The notes under the pieces are model-generated. The model made no database searches. It was not told the DNA's origin and saw nothing but the letters and a program-made list of their open reading frames with translations. The position numbers and the translations under genes are program-made. Positions 7,472 to 16,132 of a stretch of DNA of 22,055 nt are shown here, piece after piece. Numbering within the stretch: the first letter of the stretch is position 1; each line of letters starts with the position of its first letter. The DNA comes from CAYUYM01 sp964449305. GTDB lineage: Bacteria > Bacteroidota > Ignavibacteria > SZUA-365 > CAYQST01. Where the stretch lies: positions 1 through 22,055 of the forward strand of contig CAYUYM010000034.1 in the NCBI GenBank assembly GCA_964449305.1, in the 5' to 3' direction.

Positions 7472-9462
7472 GCGACGGGCGGAGGCTGGTTGCAGGATGG
7501 TGAGGAATGGGAGGCGTCGGTCATGATGCGGAGACCTGGATCATCCACCGGCAGGGCCGGCGGTTGCAGGGCTCCGCCGAAGAACACCGACAACCAGAGT
7601 TCGAACGTGTACATCGTCCAAAGGCGGAGGCTGTGGTCCTGCACACCGCGGGCGTTCTCGCGGAGGAGACGCTCCACTGTCCCGCGGCGCCACAGGCCGC
7701 GCTGCTGCGCTGCCGCCGACAGGAGCGTGTCGCTGATGGCCTCCGCCAGCGTGGTACGCACCCAGCCGCGCACGGGCGGACTGTACCCCGTCTTCGGTCG
7801 CCGGAGGATGTCGGCGGGCAGGTCGGAGAACGCCTCGCGCAGGATCGCCTTGCGCGTGTGCCCGCGCAGCTTCCCTTCGTCGGGCAGCGCCAGACAGTAC
7901 TCCACGAAGCGGTGGTCGAGAAAGGGGACGCGTATCTCCACCGCGTTGGCCATCGAGGTCTTGTCCATGTTCTCCAGGTTGAGGCAGGGCAGAAACGTCC
8001 GCAGGTCCACGGCAAGCATCTGCGTCAGAGGTGATCGCCTGGCATACCGTTCGAACAGGCGCTCCTGCGTGTCATGGATCGCGTCGATCGCCGCGGTCGT
8101 GACGGCATCGTCGGTGAACACGTCCCGGAGCTCTCCGCGCGTCCAGTACGACGAGAAGCCGATGAAGCGCTCGCGAAAGGGCAGCGGCAGATTCCGCGCG
8201 AGAAGCATGGCCCGCCGCGTCCGCGCGATCGGGGTCAGCCCGGCCCGCGTGGTGAGCCGGAGGAGACCGTTCACCGCGCGGAACAGCGGTCCCGGCACGC
8301 GGGACAGCGCCCCGCCCAGAAGCACCGCGGGATGCCGTGGGTAGCCGGCGAGGATCTCGTCCGCGCCCATGCCCGAAAGAAGCACGGTGTTTGTCGCCTT
8401 CGCCGCGGCGGTCAGTTGCAGGTTCGTGACCACGGTGGGATCGGCCAGGGGTTCGTCGAGATGCCACAACACGCGAGGCAGCAGCTCTGCCACGCGATCG
8501 TCGAGATCCCGCATCTCCAGCGTGGCGCCATACGCCACCGCCGCCACACCTGCGTAGCGGGCGTCGTCCTCAAACACATCGTGCCCGCGCGTCGCCGTGC
8601 CGTATCGCGCGGTGAACGCCCGCACGGGCCTCCCTCTGCCGCTCATGACGCGGAGAATGGCGGTGGAATCCAGGCCCCCGCTCAGGAGCAGACCCAGGGG
8701 CACATCACTCACGAGTTGTTCCTCCACCGCCGTCGCAAGGCGTCGCCGCAGTTCTGTGGGACTGCCATCAATGGCGCCCGCATCCGGCATCGCCTCCACG
8801 GGATCCCAGTACTCGCCCGTCGCAACCTCCCCGTCGTGCCATCGAAGCCAGCTCCCGGGGGCGAGTTTGCGCACACCGTGAAACAGTGTCTCCGGCCCGG
8901 GCGTCCACAGCCACGTGAGATGCGTCGGGACGCGCTCCCAGTTCACCTGCCGCGTGTCCGGACACACGGCCACGATCGCCTTCGCCTCCGAGGCGAAGTG
9001 CAGCCGCCCGCCCCGGGCGTGCCAGTACAGCGGCTTGATGCCGAGGTGATCACGCGCAAGGATGAGGGTGCGTTCCGCCATGTTCCACACCGCGAAGGCG
9101 AACTGCCCCCGCAGGCGCCCCAGCACACCCATGCCCCACTCCTGCCAGGCAGCCAGAAGCACCTCCGTGTCGCTGCGCGTGCGGAAGCACCGGCCGGCGG
9201 CCTCAAGCTGCGTGCGGAGCTCGCCGAAGTTGAAGATCTCCCCGTTGTAGGTGATCATCGCCCCACCATCCTGTGCCATCATGGGCTGCCGCGCGGCACG
9301 CGAAAGGTCGATGATGCTCAGGCGGCGGTGCCCCAGCCCGGCGACGCGATCATCCGCCATCCAGATGCCCCCGTCGTCGGGGCCGCGATGCGCCAGCATC
9401 TGCGTCATGATGCGGAGATCGGCCTCGTCCACGCCGCCGACAATGCCTGCAATGCCACACAT
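7468..9462 (-). CDS. asnB: AsnB-like glutamine-dependent amidotransferase of a polysaccharide cluster
   Basis: The 664-residue protein has the two domains of asparagine synthetase B. An N-terminal class II glutaminase starts MCGIAGIVGG, so Cys2 is the nucleophile, and contains HRRLSIIDLS, NGEIFN and SDTEVLLAAW. A C-terminal AMP-forming synthetase has the PP-loop SGGLDST at 261-267, SGMGADEILAGYPRH at ~363 and DKTSMANAVEIRVPFLDHR near 510. Housekeeping AsnB makes asparagine from aspartate and glutamine. Enzymes of this length inside glycan clusters (for example WbpS) are thought instead to amidate uronic acids on sugar nucleotides or glycans. The context, between a glycosyltransferase (1-bp gap upstream) and a heparinase-like gene (4-bp overlap downstream), favours the sugar role. 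All key motifs are intact. Confidence 0.92.
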   Translation of the reverse strand: MCGIAGIVGGVDEADLRIMTQMLAHRGPDDGGIWMADDRVAGLGHRRLSIIDLSRAARQPMMAQDGGAMITYNGEIFNFGELRTQLEAAGRCFRTRSDTEVLLAAWQEWGMGVLGRLRGQFAFAVWNMAERTLILARDHLGIKPLYWHARGGRLHFASEAKAIVAVCPDTRQVNWERVPTHLTWLWTPGPETLFHGVRKLAPGSWLRWHDGEVATGEYWDPVEAMPDAGAIDGSPTELRRRLATAVEEQLVSDVPLGLLLSGGLDSTAILRVMSGRGRPVRAFTARYGTATRGHDVFEDDARYAGVAAVAYGATLEMRDLDDRVAELLPRVLWHLDEPLADPTVVTNLQLTAAAKATNTVLLSGMGADEILAGYPRHPAVLLGGALSRVPGPLFRAVNGLLRLTTRAGLTPIARTRRAMLLARNLPLPFRERFIGFSSYWTRGELRDVFTDDAVTTAAIDAIHDTQERLFERYARRSPLTQMLAVDLRTFLPCLNLENMDKTSMANAVEIRVPFLDHRFVEYCLALPDEGKLRGHTRKAILREAFSDLPADILRRPKTGYSPPVRGWVRTTLAEAISDTLLSAAAQQRGLWRRGTVERLLRENARGVQDHSLRLWTMYTFELWLSVFFGGALQPPALPVDDPGLRIMTDASHSSPSCNQPPPVA

Positions 9463-9463
9463 G

Positions 9464-10806
9464 TCAGCCGCTCCGCGCCAGTTCGTCGAGGATCGCCTTC
9501 ACCGTCCGCGTGACGGCATCCCAGGTCTCCCNNNNNNNNNNNNNNNNNNNNNNNNNNNNNNNNNNNNNNNNNNNNNNNNNNNNNNNNNNNNNNNNNNNNN
9601 NNNNNNNNNNNNNNNNNNNNNNNNNNNNNNNGCCAGTTCGTCGAGGATCGCCTTCACCGTCCGCGTGACGGCATCCCAGGTCTCCCGCTCCACCGCGGCA
9701 CGGCGCTCCCGCCTGCGGTCCGGTGTGTCCAACGCCAGCTCCTCCTCCACGGCGCGGACAAAATCCTCGCGGGTCTCCGTCACCCGCACGAGCGTGGGGT
9801 AGGCATCACGGCATTCGAGAATGTTCACACTCACCACGGGGCGGCCCAGGGCAAGGTATTCCCGGAGCTTCACCGGACAACTGTGAAGCACCCACTGCGT
9901 CTGGAGCCAGTTGATGATCCCCACATCGAAATGGATGCCGAGGTCGGGGATCCGTTCCAGATCCACATAGCCGAGGAAGTGCACGTTGGGGAGCGCCTCC
10001 ATCGCGGTGGTGTCGTAATGCGGCCGGCCGATGAAGACGATGGACCATTCGGGGTGCTGCTCCGCCATCATGCGGATCAGCTCCTGGTCCTGCAACACTT
10101 CGAGTGAGCCCCAGTAACCGACAATGGGATGGGGGATGTGCCGCAATGCCTCCGGGGGTGGCGGGGGCGCTTCGAGATCGGGGAGAAAGAATGCGGGAAG
10201 CACGCCGTGCGGCACATGGACGCAGCGGGCATGCTGCGTGCGAAGCTTCTCGTGGAGGCCGATGGAGGCGATGATGATGCGGTCGGCGGTGGTGAGCATG
10301 CGGGCATGATCGCGGGGGATGCGGCTGAAACGCATGTCGTCATAGTATGCCGTGTAATCGTCCTGCATGTAGTACACCACATGCCGGTGGGGGATGCGGT
10401 CCAGCAGCATGGCGGCGGTCGGCAACCCCGCCCACAGCAGCGGTCGGCGCATGCCCATGATGCGCATCAGCAGACGGACCTGCAGCGTCAGGAGAAGGGT
10501 GTTGAGGCGGGCGATCCAGGAGACACCCCACGCAGGAATGATGACGGGCGTCAGGACAAGGATACCCGGCTGCGCGCGCCGGACCCAGCGAAGGAGGCTC
10601 CGCAGCTTCGTCAGCACGCGCCGCAGCAGCCGCGGCGTCTGCAGCGAGGGGATGCCGACGCCGATGGAGTTCACGAACAGCACCCGGTGCCCCATCGGGG
10701 CGAGGCGCGTCATCCAGTGCTTCTCCGTGGGTGGATTGTGGATCCACCAGTCACACCCGCCAAAGCAGACGATGTCTCGGCCCCGGTCGTCTGGCGAGTC
10801 CATCAT
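9464..10806 (-). CDS. GT-B glycosyltransferase (TuaH/GumK-like), interrupted by an assembly gap
   Basis: The gene reads in one frame from 10806 down to 9632, hits 100 Ns, and then continues into a second copy of its own 3' end. Removing one 55-bp copy plus the Ns (155 bp) restores a single frame that ends ILDELARSG-TGA at 9466-9464, one base before the asnB ATG. The restored protein has 395 residues. GT-B features are a Rossmann start DIVCFGGCDWW, VVYYMQDDYTAYYDD, VPHGV at the domain hinge, IVGYWGSLE opening the donor domain, VFIGRPHYD, and the C-terminal donor-site stretch CPVKLREYLALGRPVVS. ATG 10806 forms a TGATG junction with the stop of the GT2 gene. ATG 10836 (METKKH) is an alternative giving 405 residues. 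A role in adding a sugar to the repeat unit is inferred from family and context. Confidence 0.85.
9477..9686. other. Assembly gap (100 N) flanked by an identical 55-bp overlap
   Basis: Bases 9477-9531 and 9632-9686 are identical over 55 bp and are separated by exactly 100 Ns at 9532-9631. Each copy touches the N run on one side, and the duplicated sequence is the 3' coding end of the glycosyltransferase. Collapsing the duplicate restores the reading frame and a normal operon junction. This is what a scaffolder leaves when two contigs that overlap by one k-mer are joined with a default gap. It should not be annotated as a biological repeat or a pseudogene. Confidence 0.93.
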
Positions 10807-11819
10807 CACATCGTCCGTGTGCTTCTTCGTCTCCATGAGCCCTGGAAAAATCCGACAAGTGTGGACAGTTCCTTCACCCCGATCAGCACGAAGGCTGCGA
10901 CAGCCCGATCCATCGCTCGCGGGGACCATCGGTACAGACGGAACAGTCGGACAAAGTACGCGAGAAGGGCGATGCAAAGCAATGCGGCACCAAGGGGATG
11001 AAGCAAGCCCGACACCGCAAGCGCCCAGAACATCCCATGCTTGACGAGCACCTTTGCATACCAGCGGGCCTTGTTTCCCGCCTCCCCGTCACCGATGCCA
11101 TACAGGATGTGCTGCCGGATGTAGGACGCGGGATCGGGCCGCAGACGCCAGCGGACACGCGCATCAAGTTCCAGATGAATCGGATGGCCGGCCCGCCTGA
11201 GCCGGACGCAGAGATCGGTGTCCTCACCGGCGAAGGAGAGGGTTTCGTCATACCCGCCCACAGCCGCCCAGGCTGCACGCCGCAGGGCGAAGGACCGCGA
11301 CGACGGGAGGAATTCATCGGCGGGGAGATCCTCGATCCGGATTTCTGCCGCCGCGGCGACGCGTTCGAACGGGGTCTCCGCGCCGAAGCGGTATCCCCCA
11401 CCCACCACCATGACGGCGGGATCGCGGAGCAGAGGCATGGTGAGGCGGCGCAGCCAGTCAGGCTCGGGGATGCAACCCGCATCGGTGACGGCGATGACGT
11501 CGTTCATCGCGGCGGCAATCGCCTCGTTTCGGCCCCGGGCGATTGACGCCCCCGGTCGCGACAGCACGCGGATGCTGCACCCCGGGATGCTCATCTCCCC
11601 GAGAAGCGCCACGGTGGCGTCGTGCGATCCCCCGTCACACACCACCAGTTCCTGCGGCAGCGCTGTCTGCTGCAGGAGGGCGGCATGACAATCACCGATG
11701 GTCGCCGCCTCGTTCAGTGTGGTCAGGCAGAGCGACACGGGCAGGATGGAGATCGGGCTGTGGGACAACGGCGGTGGAGAGGTTGTGAGGGAGGGGCGAC
11801 TATACGAATCGTGGCGCAC
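10806..11819 (-). CDS. Glycosyltransferase family 2 with C-terminal membrane segments
   Basis: This 337-residue inverting GT-A enzyme uses a nucleotide-sugar donor. VSLCLTTLNEA opens the GT2 fold at ~residue 28, CDGGSHDAT binds the nucleotide, VTDAGC supplies the DxD-equivalent position, and AGEDTDLCVRLRRAG is the catalytic ED motif region. The last ~90 residues contain two or three hydrophobic helices (FWALAVSGLLHPLGAALLCI and following), so the enzyme is membrane-bound. The annotated start is a GTG without a clear ribosome binding site, and the first ~25 residues are low-complexity Ser/Pro-rich and outside the fold. The true start may lie further in. An 86-bp AT-richer spacer separates the gene from the flippase upstream, and its stop forms a TGATG junction with the next glycosyltransferase. 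Function as a repeat-unit transferase is inferred from context. Confidence 0.88.
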   Translation of the reverse strand: MRHDSYSRPSLTTSPPPLSHSPISILPVSLCLTTLNEAATIGDCHAALLQQTALPQELVVCDGGSHDATVALLGEMSIPGCSIRVLSRPGASIARGRNEAIAAAMNDVIAVTDAGCIPEPDWLRRLTMPLLRDPAVMVVGGGYRFGAETPFERVAAAAEIRIEDLPADEFLPSSRSFALRRAAWAAVGGYDETLSFAGEDTDLCVRLRRAGHPIHLELDARVRWRLRPDPASYIRQHILYGIGDGEAGNKARWYAKVLVKHGMFWALAVSGLLHPLGAALLCIALLAYFVRLFRLYRWSPRAMDRAVAAFVLIGVKELSTLVGFFQGSWRRRSTRTM

Positions 11820-11905
11820 AACCGCGGGGATTCGTCATGCAATGTAGGAAATTTCCGTGCGTACCAGAGGCTTCGAGGTGAAACGCCTGCGTCACACCTT
11901 TTCCA

Positions 11906-13231
11906 TCACTCCCCCGATGGCGCCTGTCCCCCATCCCTGCGGCCAAGGCCCACCGCGATCCAGGCATACGCGATGAACAACACACAGCGCAGCAGCTCGC
12001 AGCCGATGGCGGTCCATGCCGACCCGAAGGCCCCGTGGAGCGGGATCGTGATCATGTTGGAGGTGATGTTGACCACCAGGCACACAGCGCTGATGAGCAC
12101 CACGCCCCAGACGCGGTCGGCGGCGACGAGCAGATCGCTCACCACCTGGTACGAGTAGAAGATGGGGATGTACCAGATGACGATGCGCAGCAGATCCGCG
12201 GCGGGGAGGAACTCCTGGCCGAAGACCACGCCGACAATCCATCCGGAAAGCAGCGAGATGGGTGCCGCGATGCAGAGCCCCAGCAGAAGGAGCCAGCGCA
12301 TGGCGCGGCGCACCAGCGCCCGGGCCAGTGCGGGATTCGTGGTGATGGTGCGCGACACGATGGGAAAGATGGCCGTGGCCGTCATCATCGAGACAAGGAT
12401 CAACGGCCAGGTGAGCCGCGTGGCTGCAGTGTAGTAGCCGAGCGTGTGGTCATCGGACAGTGTGTCCAGAAGCACCACGTCGATCTTCGTGAGCACCACC
12501 CACAACCCCGCATGGAGCGTGAAGGGAAGCCCGCGCCACAGCATGGCTCCGATGCGCGTGAGGGAGAAATTGAACCGGACACCGGGAATGAGCCGCGTGG
12601 CCGGCCAGGCGAGGAGCGCCAGCTTCGTGATCCCGCCCACGGCGGCGACCACCGTCAGGGCGATCAGACGGCCCCCGGTGAGCATCACCACCACCATGCC
12701 GCCGGCCAGGACAAGTGTCAGCACCGTCTCCGACAGGGCGATGCGCTTCATCCGTTCCATGCCCGCAAGCCCGGCATAGAACGTGGCAGAAAGTCCCGTG
12801 AACAGCATGCCGAGGCCGGCCAGCCCGATGGCCTCCACCGTCCGCGGCGCATAGCCCAGCGCGAGCGCTGTGCCGATGGCCCCGGCCAGCAGCAGCCCGT
12901 TCACGAAGAGAAGGATGGTGAGATACTGCCCCAGCAGCACCGCCGGCGCCACCGACCGCTGGTTCATGTCCCGGATCACGAGGTTCGCGATGCCGAGATC
13001 CGAGAAGGCCGCGAAGATGGCGATGAAGTTCATCACAAGGGCATAGGCACCCTGCTCCACCACGCCGAGGTGGCGCGCGAGAAGGATGGACACCCCCAGC
13101 ATCACCAGTCGGTAGAACAACTGCCCGAGTGTGAGCGCTGAAACGTTCTGAAACACCCGCCGCGTGATCACGGCGACCGAGACATCACCGGATGCGGCTG
13201 CGCCTCCGTGATGCACCTGCCCCCCCGTCAC
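11906..13231 (-). CDS. Wzx-type oligosaccharide flippase
   Basis: This is a polytopic membrane protein of about 441 residues with roughly 12-14 hydrophobic helices, belonging to the polysaccharide-synthesis MATE/MOP group. Family-typical sequence near the N-terminus includes LARHLGVVEQGAYALV and FSDLGIANLVIRDM. Wzx proteins flip undecaprenyl-linked repeat units from the cytoplasmic to the periplasmic leaflet for Wzy to polymerise. The frame is open to 13444, but that upstream part has no sensible composition and lies inside the polymerase gene. The GTG at 13231 overlaps the polymerase stop (GTGA) and starts VTGGQVHHGG shortly before the first helix, so I chose it. Another GTG at 13216 is possible. 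The neighbouring wzy- and wzz-like genes make a Wzx/Wzy-dependent pathway the simplest reading. Confidence 0.9.
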   Translation of the reverse strand: MTGGQVHHGGAAASGDVSVAVITRRVFQNVSALTLGQLFYRLVMLGVSILLARHLGVVEQGAYALVMNFIAIFAAFSDLGIANLVIRDMNQRSVAPAVLLGQYLTILLFVNGLLLAGAIGTALALGYAPRTVEAIGLAGLGMLFTGLSATFYAGLAGMERMKRIALSETVLTLVLAGGMVVVMLTGGRLIALTVVAAVGGITKLALLAWPATRLIPGVRFNFSLTRIGAMLWRGLPFTLHAGLWVVLTKIDVVLLDTLSDDHTLGYYTAATRLTWPLILVSMMTATAIFPIVSRTITTNPALARALVRRAMRWLLLLGLCIAAPISLLSGWIVGVVFGQEFLPAADLLRIVIWYIPIFYSYQVVSDLLVAADRVWGVVLISAVCLVVNITSNMITIPLHGAFGSAWTAIGCELLRCVLFIAYAWIAVGLGRRDGGQAPSGE

Positions 13232-14781
13232 GTGCCCGCCTCCTCCGCCCGGGGGTGTGCGGTGAGGTGGGCGATGGCCCCGAATGCCATGCCCATCAGG
13301 CACTTGAGCTTCACGAAGTAGATGTAGTTCGGCACGGTCACAATCAGGAACACCAGGATGCCGATGAGGGCGAGCTTCGCCATCCGCTCCTGCTCGGTTC
13401 TCACCAGATGCGCGGCCTCCCGGACGAAGCGCATCAACCCCCAATAGATCACGATCGTCCCGGCAACACCCACCTTGAGCACGAAATACACGAAATCCAG
13501 ATGCGCCGTGGTGTGAACACCGGCAAGCTGTTCCTCGATCGGAAACGAGCCCTTGTCGAAGGGATGATGCATGACGATCTCACTCCAGGGCGCCCCCCAT
13601 CCCAGGCCCCAGACCCAGGCCCCCGCACGCGTCAGCGTCTCACCGATGTTCATGATCTCCAGCACGCGCTGTCCGATCGAAAGATCGCCCGACAAGGTCA
13701 GCGCCCCCACCCAGTTGAATGCCGAACCGAGGGCGTAGCTGATGAGCTCCCGCTGCGTTTCCGTGAGCACGGCGAAATAGAAGACCACACCTCCCGCCAG
13801 CCCCATGCCCACGGCACGCAGCACCATGCCCGTCGTCACATGGCGGCGCAGCATCACGAGGATCACCACCAGCGCCACGGCCGTCAGGATGTAGGTCGAC
13901 CGCCCGAGGGCACTGATGAGAAGGACACTCCAGAATGCGATGGAGGCGAGCGCTGCGAAGCGCATCCACCGGCGCGCATCCCGGAACAGGAGATACGCCG
14001 CCACGCTGCACACCAGCGGTGGCGCCATCAGCGGGATGTCGGACCCCAGCGCAAACCGATGGAAATCGTAGCCGTAGAACAACCCCTGCGCCGTCGCAAT
14101 GCGGTAGATGAACAGCAACGACTTCAGCGACAACATGACCATCACGATGCCCACCATCCGCTGCACATCGCGGCGGTCGGTCAGCAGCCGCGAGGTGATG
14201 ATGTACCAGCCGATGATGTAGACAATGTCCCGCGCCTCCCAGGTGAAGTGGCTGAATCCCAGCTTGTGGAACCAGCCGTTCACCGCGCCGAAGGCATAGA
14301 CCACAAGGATGGGGATGAAGTGCCTGTCCATGGCGAAGTGGCGATGGATGCCCGCATGACGACGGTCGTACCACTCCTTCAGAAGCACCGGCACAAGAAA
14401 GAGCAGGAGCAGGAAGTCCATGACGCTGACGCCGAGGATGCGCAGTCCCAGAAGTGTCGCATCCACACCACCCTCGAAGAAGGCCTGCGTGCTGGACAGG
14501 TCGAACTCCTCCATGAGGATGAAACCCGCCAGCACACTGAACAGGGCCGCCCTGGGCGCGCGGACCACCATCACGGCAAGCGCCGCCACCACAATGCCCC
14601 CCACGGCGAACAGGGGTTTTGCGAGCAGCGCCCTGCCCGCGACCACGGCCACGGCGGCAAGCACCACACCCAGCAGCACCTGCGCCGCTGCACTGCGGGG
14701 ATCAGGGATCAGACCGCGCAGACGGGCGCTCAGTGTCCCGGGGTCGGGCGGAGGCAGGACGTGGGAATGCGGTGAAGGCAT
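13228..14781 (-). CDS. O-antigen polymerase/ligase-like membrane protein (Wzy_C type)
   Basis: The 517-residue protein has about 12-14 transmembrane helices with a large polar loop at ~370-440. It matches the O-antigen ligase/Wzy pattern: a central LISALGRSTYILTAVAL segment and a later GVHTTAHLDFVYFVLKVGVAG segment, equivalent to the conserved H-x-x-(Y/F)-L...G region after the periplasmic loop. Enzymes of this family join undecaprenyl-linked glycans to each other (Wzy) or to a lipid or protein acceptor (WaaL, PglL). Sequence alone does not separate these. Position between wzz- and wzx-like genes favours polymerase. The 134 bp upstream (14782-14915) hold no other gene I can support, and no strong ribosome binding site precedes the ATG. 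The 3' end overlaps the flippase start by 4 bp. Confidence 0.85.
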   Translation of the reverse strand: MPSPHSHVLPPPDPGTLSARLRGLIPDPRSAAAQVLLGVVLAAVAVVAGRALLAKPLFAVGGIVVAALAVMVVRAPRAALFSVLAGFILMEEFDLSSTQAFFEGGVDATLLGLRILGVSVMDFLLLLFLVPVLLKEWYDRRHAGIHRHFAMDRHFIPILVVYAFGAVNGWFHKLGFSHFTWEARDIVYIIGWYIITSRLLTDRRDVQRMVGIVMVMLSLKSLLFIYRIATAQGLFYGYDFHRFALGSDIPLMAPPLVCSVAAYLLFRDARRWMRFAALASIAFWSVLLISALGRSTYILTAVALVVILVMLRRHVTTGMVLRAVGMGLAGGVVFYFAVLTETQRELISYALGSAFNWVGALTLSGDLSIGQRVLEIMNIGETLTRAGAWVWGLGWGAPWSEIVMHHPFDKGSFPIEEQLAGVHTTAHLDFVYFVLKVGVAGTIVIYWGLMRFVREAAHLVRTEQERMAKLALIGILVFLIVTVPNYIYFVKLKCLMGMAFGAIAHLTAHPRAEEAGT

Positions 14782-14915
14782 GAAGGAAGCTGGTGAATGG
14801 GACGGCGGGCGACGGCCGGGCTGCTGCCGCGGCCATGGGCGGTGTCAACGACGGCGCTCTGACTGGATCGACGGGGCGAAGGAGGATGCGGTCATCTGAC
14901 GGACGGGGGGCAGCC

Positions 14916-16121
14916 TCACGACGTCACCCTGCCCGGCCGGCCTCCAATCCAGAGCGCATAGCCCACACCACCAGCGAGACCGAAGAACAGCCCCATGAGC
15001 AGCCACTGGAAACGTCTGGGAGATGTGCGCCGGAAGGCGGGGATGGCCTCGTCCAGCACCTGCACGGTGGGCACATCCCGCGTCTCCTGGATGCGCTCCT
15101 TGAAGTACTGCTTGTTCAGGAAGGCGTTCACCTCCTCGAGCACCTTGACGTTGCGCATCAGTCGGCCGAGGTCGGTGGCGATCTGCGGCAGCCGCGAAAA
15201 AGCGAGCATGAAATCCGCATCACCTCCGGAACTTGTCTGCAGTGCGTCATATTGCTTGCGCATCTCCTCCAGCCGCACCTCCAGCTCCCGAAGAGCGGGG
15301 CTCCCCGGCCTGAGCTCGCGCTTCGCCGCACCAAGCTCGGCCGATGCCTCTGCAAGCTGCAGCTTCAATGCGCCCGCCGCGGTCACAAGCCCTTCAAGCT
15401 GCTTGTCCACCATCAGCGCCTTGTTCGACTCCTGATACCCGACAAGCCGTCGATACGCCGTGTCAAGCTCCAGCCGTGTGGCCTGCATCTGCTCCTCCAC
15501 ATACTGCCGTGCATTCCGGGCCTTCGAGACAAGCTTGTCCCGGTTCACGACGTCGAGCATCGTCACATAGTCATTGGCAACATCCGCTGCCAGCGCCTTC
15601 ACCCGCTGCACGCTTTCCGCGCCGGCGAAGTACGACGTGGACATCGACACCGAGATCGTGAGCGAGCCATCCTTCGAGAGGTCGATCTGCGTCGCATCCT
15701 TGAGATCGTCGCCGGCAAGGCGCCAGAGATCCGGATCCGTCACACCGAAGAAGTCCGGCAGACGGTGCCGCAGAAGCAGGGAATCGCTCACCGTGCGCGA
15801 GGTGAGGATGCGCACGAAATAATCCGAGGGCCGACTTCCGAAGCCGAGCGAGGATCCGAGATCGAACACCTCGGCGGCCGCACCGCCGGAGGCGAGCAGA
15901 TCCATGATGCCGGATCCGGTCTCCTCCTTCTTCGGCGGAAGAATGGTGACCGAGCTCGTGAAGGTCTGCGGCATGATGAAGGCATGGGCCGTCACCACGA
16001 TGGCCACCGTCGCCGTGATGCGGGCGATCGCCTTCCATTCACGACGGCAGAACAGGAACAGATGCGACCACATCGCGGCATGGCGCGTGTCGGGTGTCGG
16101 TGTCGTAGGGGTGTCAGTCAT
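14916..16121 (-). CDS. Polysaccharide co-polymerase, Wzz/GumC-like, without kinase domain
   Basis: This 401-residue inner-membrane protein has the classic topology: a short cytoplasmic start, TM1 at ~33-51 (ITATVAIVVTAHAFIMP), a long periplasmic region rich in coiled coil (~195-320, with ARNARQYVEEQMQATRLELD and LRELEVRLEEMRKQYDAL), and TM2 at ~373-393 preceded by the RRTSPRRF element typical of Wzz proteins. Such proteins set chain length and link Wzy polymerisation to outer-membrane export. There is no Walker-type tyrosine kinase domain after TM2, so it is not a Wzc-type autokinase. The ATG lies 11 bp after the stop of the Wza-like gene, as expected for a co-transcribed export pair. Confidence 0.9.
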   Translation of the reverse strand: MTDTPTTPTPDTRHAAMWSHLFLFCRREWKAIARITATVAIVVTAHAFIMPQTFTSSVTILPPKKEETGSGIMDLLASGGAAAEVFDLGSSLGFGSRPSDYFVRILTSRTVSDSLLLRHRLPDFFGVTDPDLWRLAGDDLKDATQIDLSKDGSLTISVSMSTSYFAGAESVQRVKALAADVANDYVTMLDVVNRDKLVSKARNARQYVEEQMQATRLELDTAYRRLVGYQESNKALMVDKQLEGLVTAAGALKLQLAEASAELGAAKRELRPGSPALRELEVRLEEMRKQYDALQTSSGGDADFMLAFSRLPQIATDLGRLMRNVKVLEEVNAFLNKQYFKERIQETRDVPTVQVLDEAIPAFRRTSPRRFQWLLMGLFFGLAGGVGYALWIGGRPGRVTS

Positions 16122-16132
16122 GGTGCCGCCGG

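Noticed and set aside
8074..9513. 479-codon plus-strand frame over the asnB-like gene
   Set aside because: Antisense shadow; the minus frame shows all AsnB motifs.
9477..9686. Direct repeat, insertion or mobile element around the N run
   Set aside because: Identity is limited to 55 bp ending exactly at the Ns, and collapsing it repairs the gene; an assembly overlap explains everything.
11847..11856. GGAAATTTCC palindrome as an operator
   Set aside because: Single 10-bp palindrome with no second copy and no regulator linked to it; noted only as part of the spacer.
13232..13444. N-terminal extension of the flippase to 13444
   Set aside because: It lies inside the polymerase gene, has no family-like sequence, and a GTGA overlap start fits better.
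13192..14775. 527-codon plus-strand frame
   Set aside because: Antisense shadow of the Wzy-like gene, with His/Gln/Arg-rich composition.
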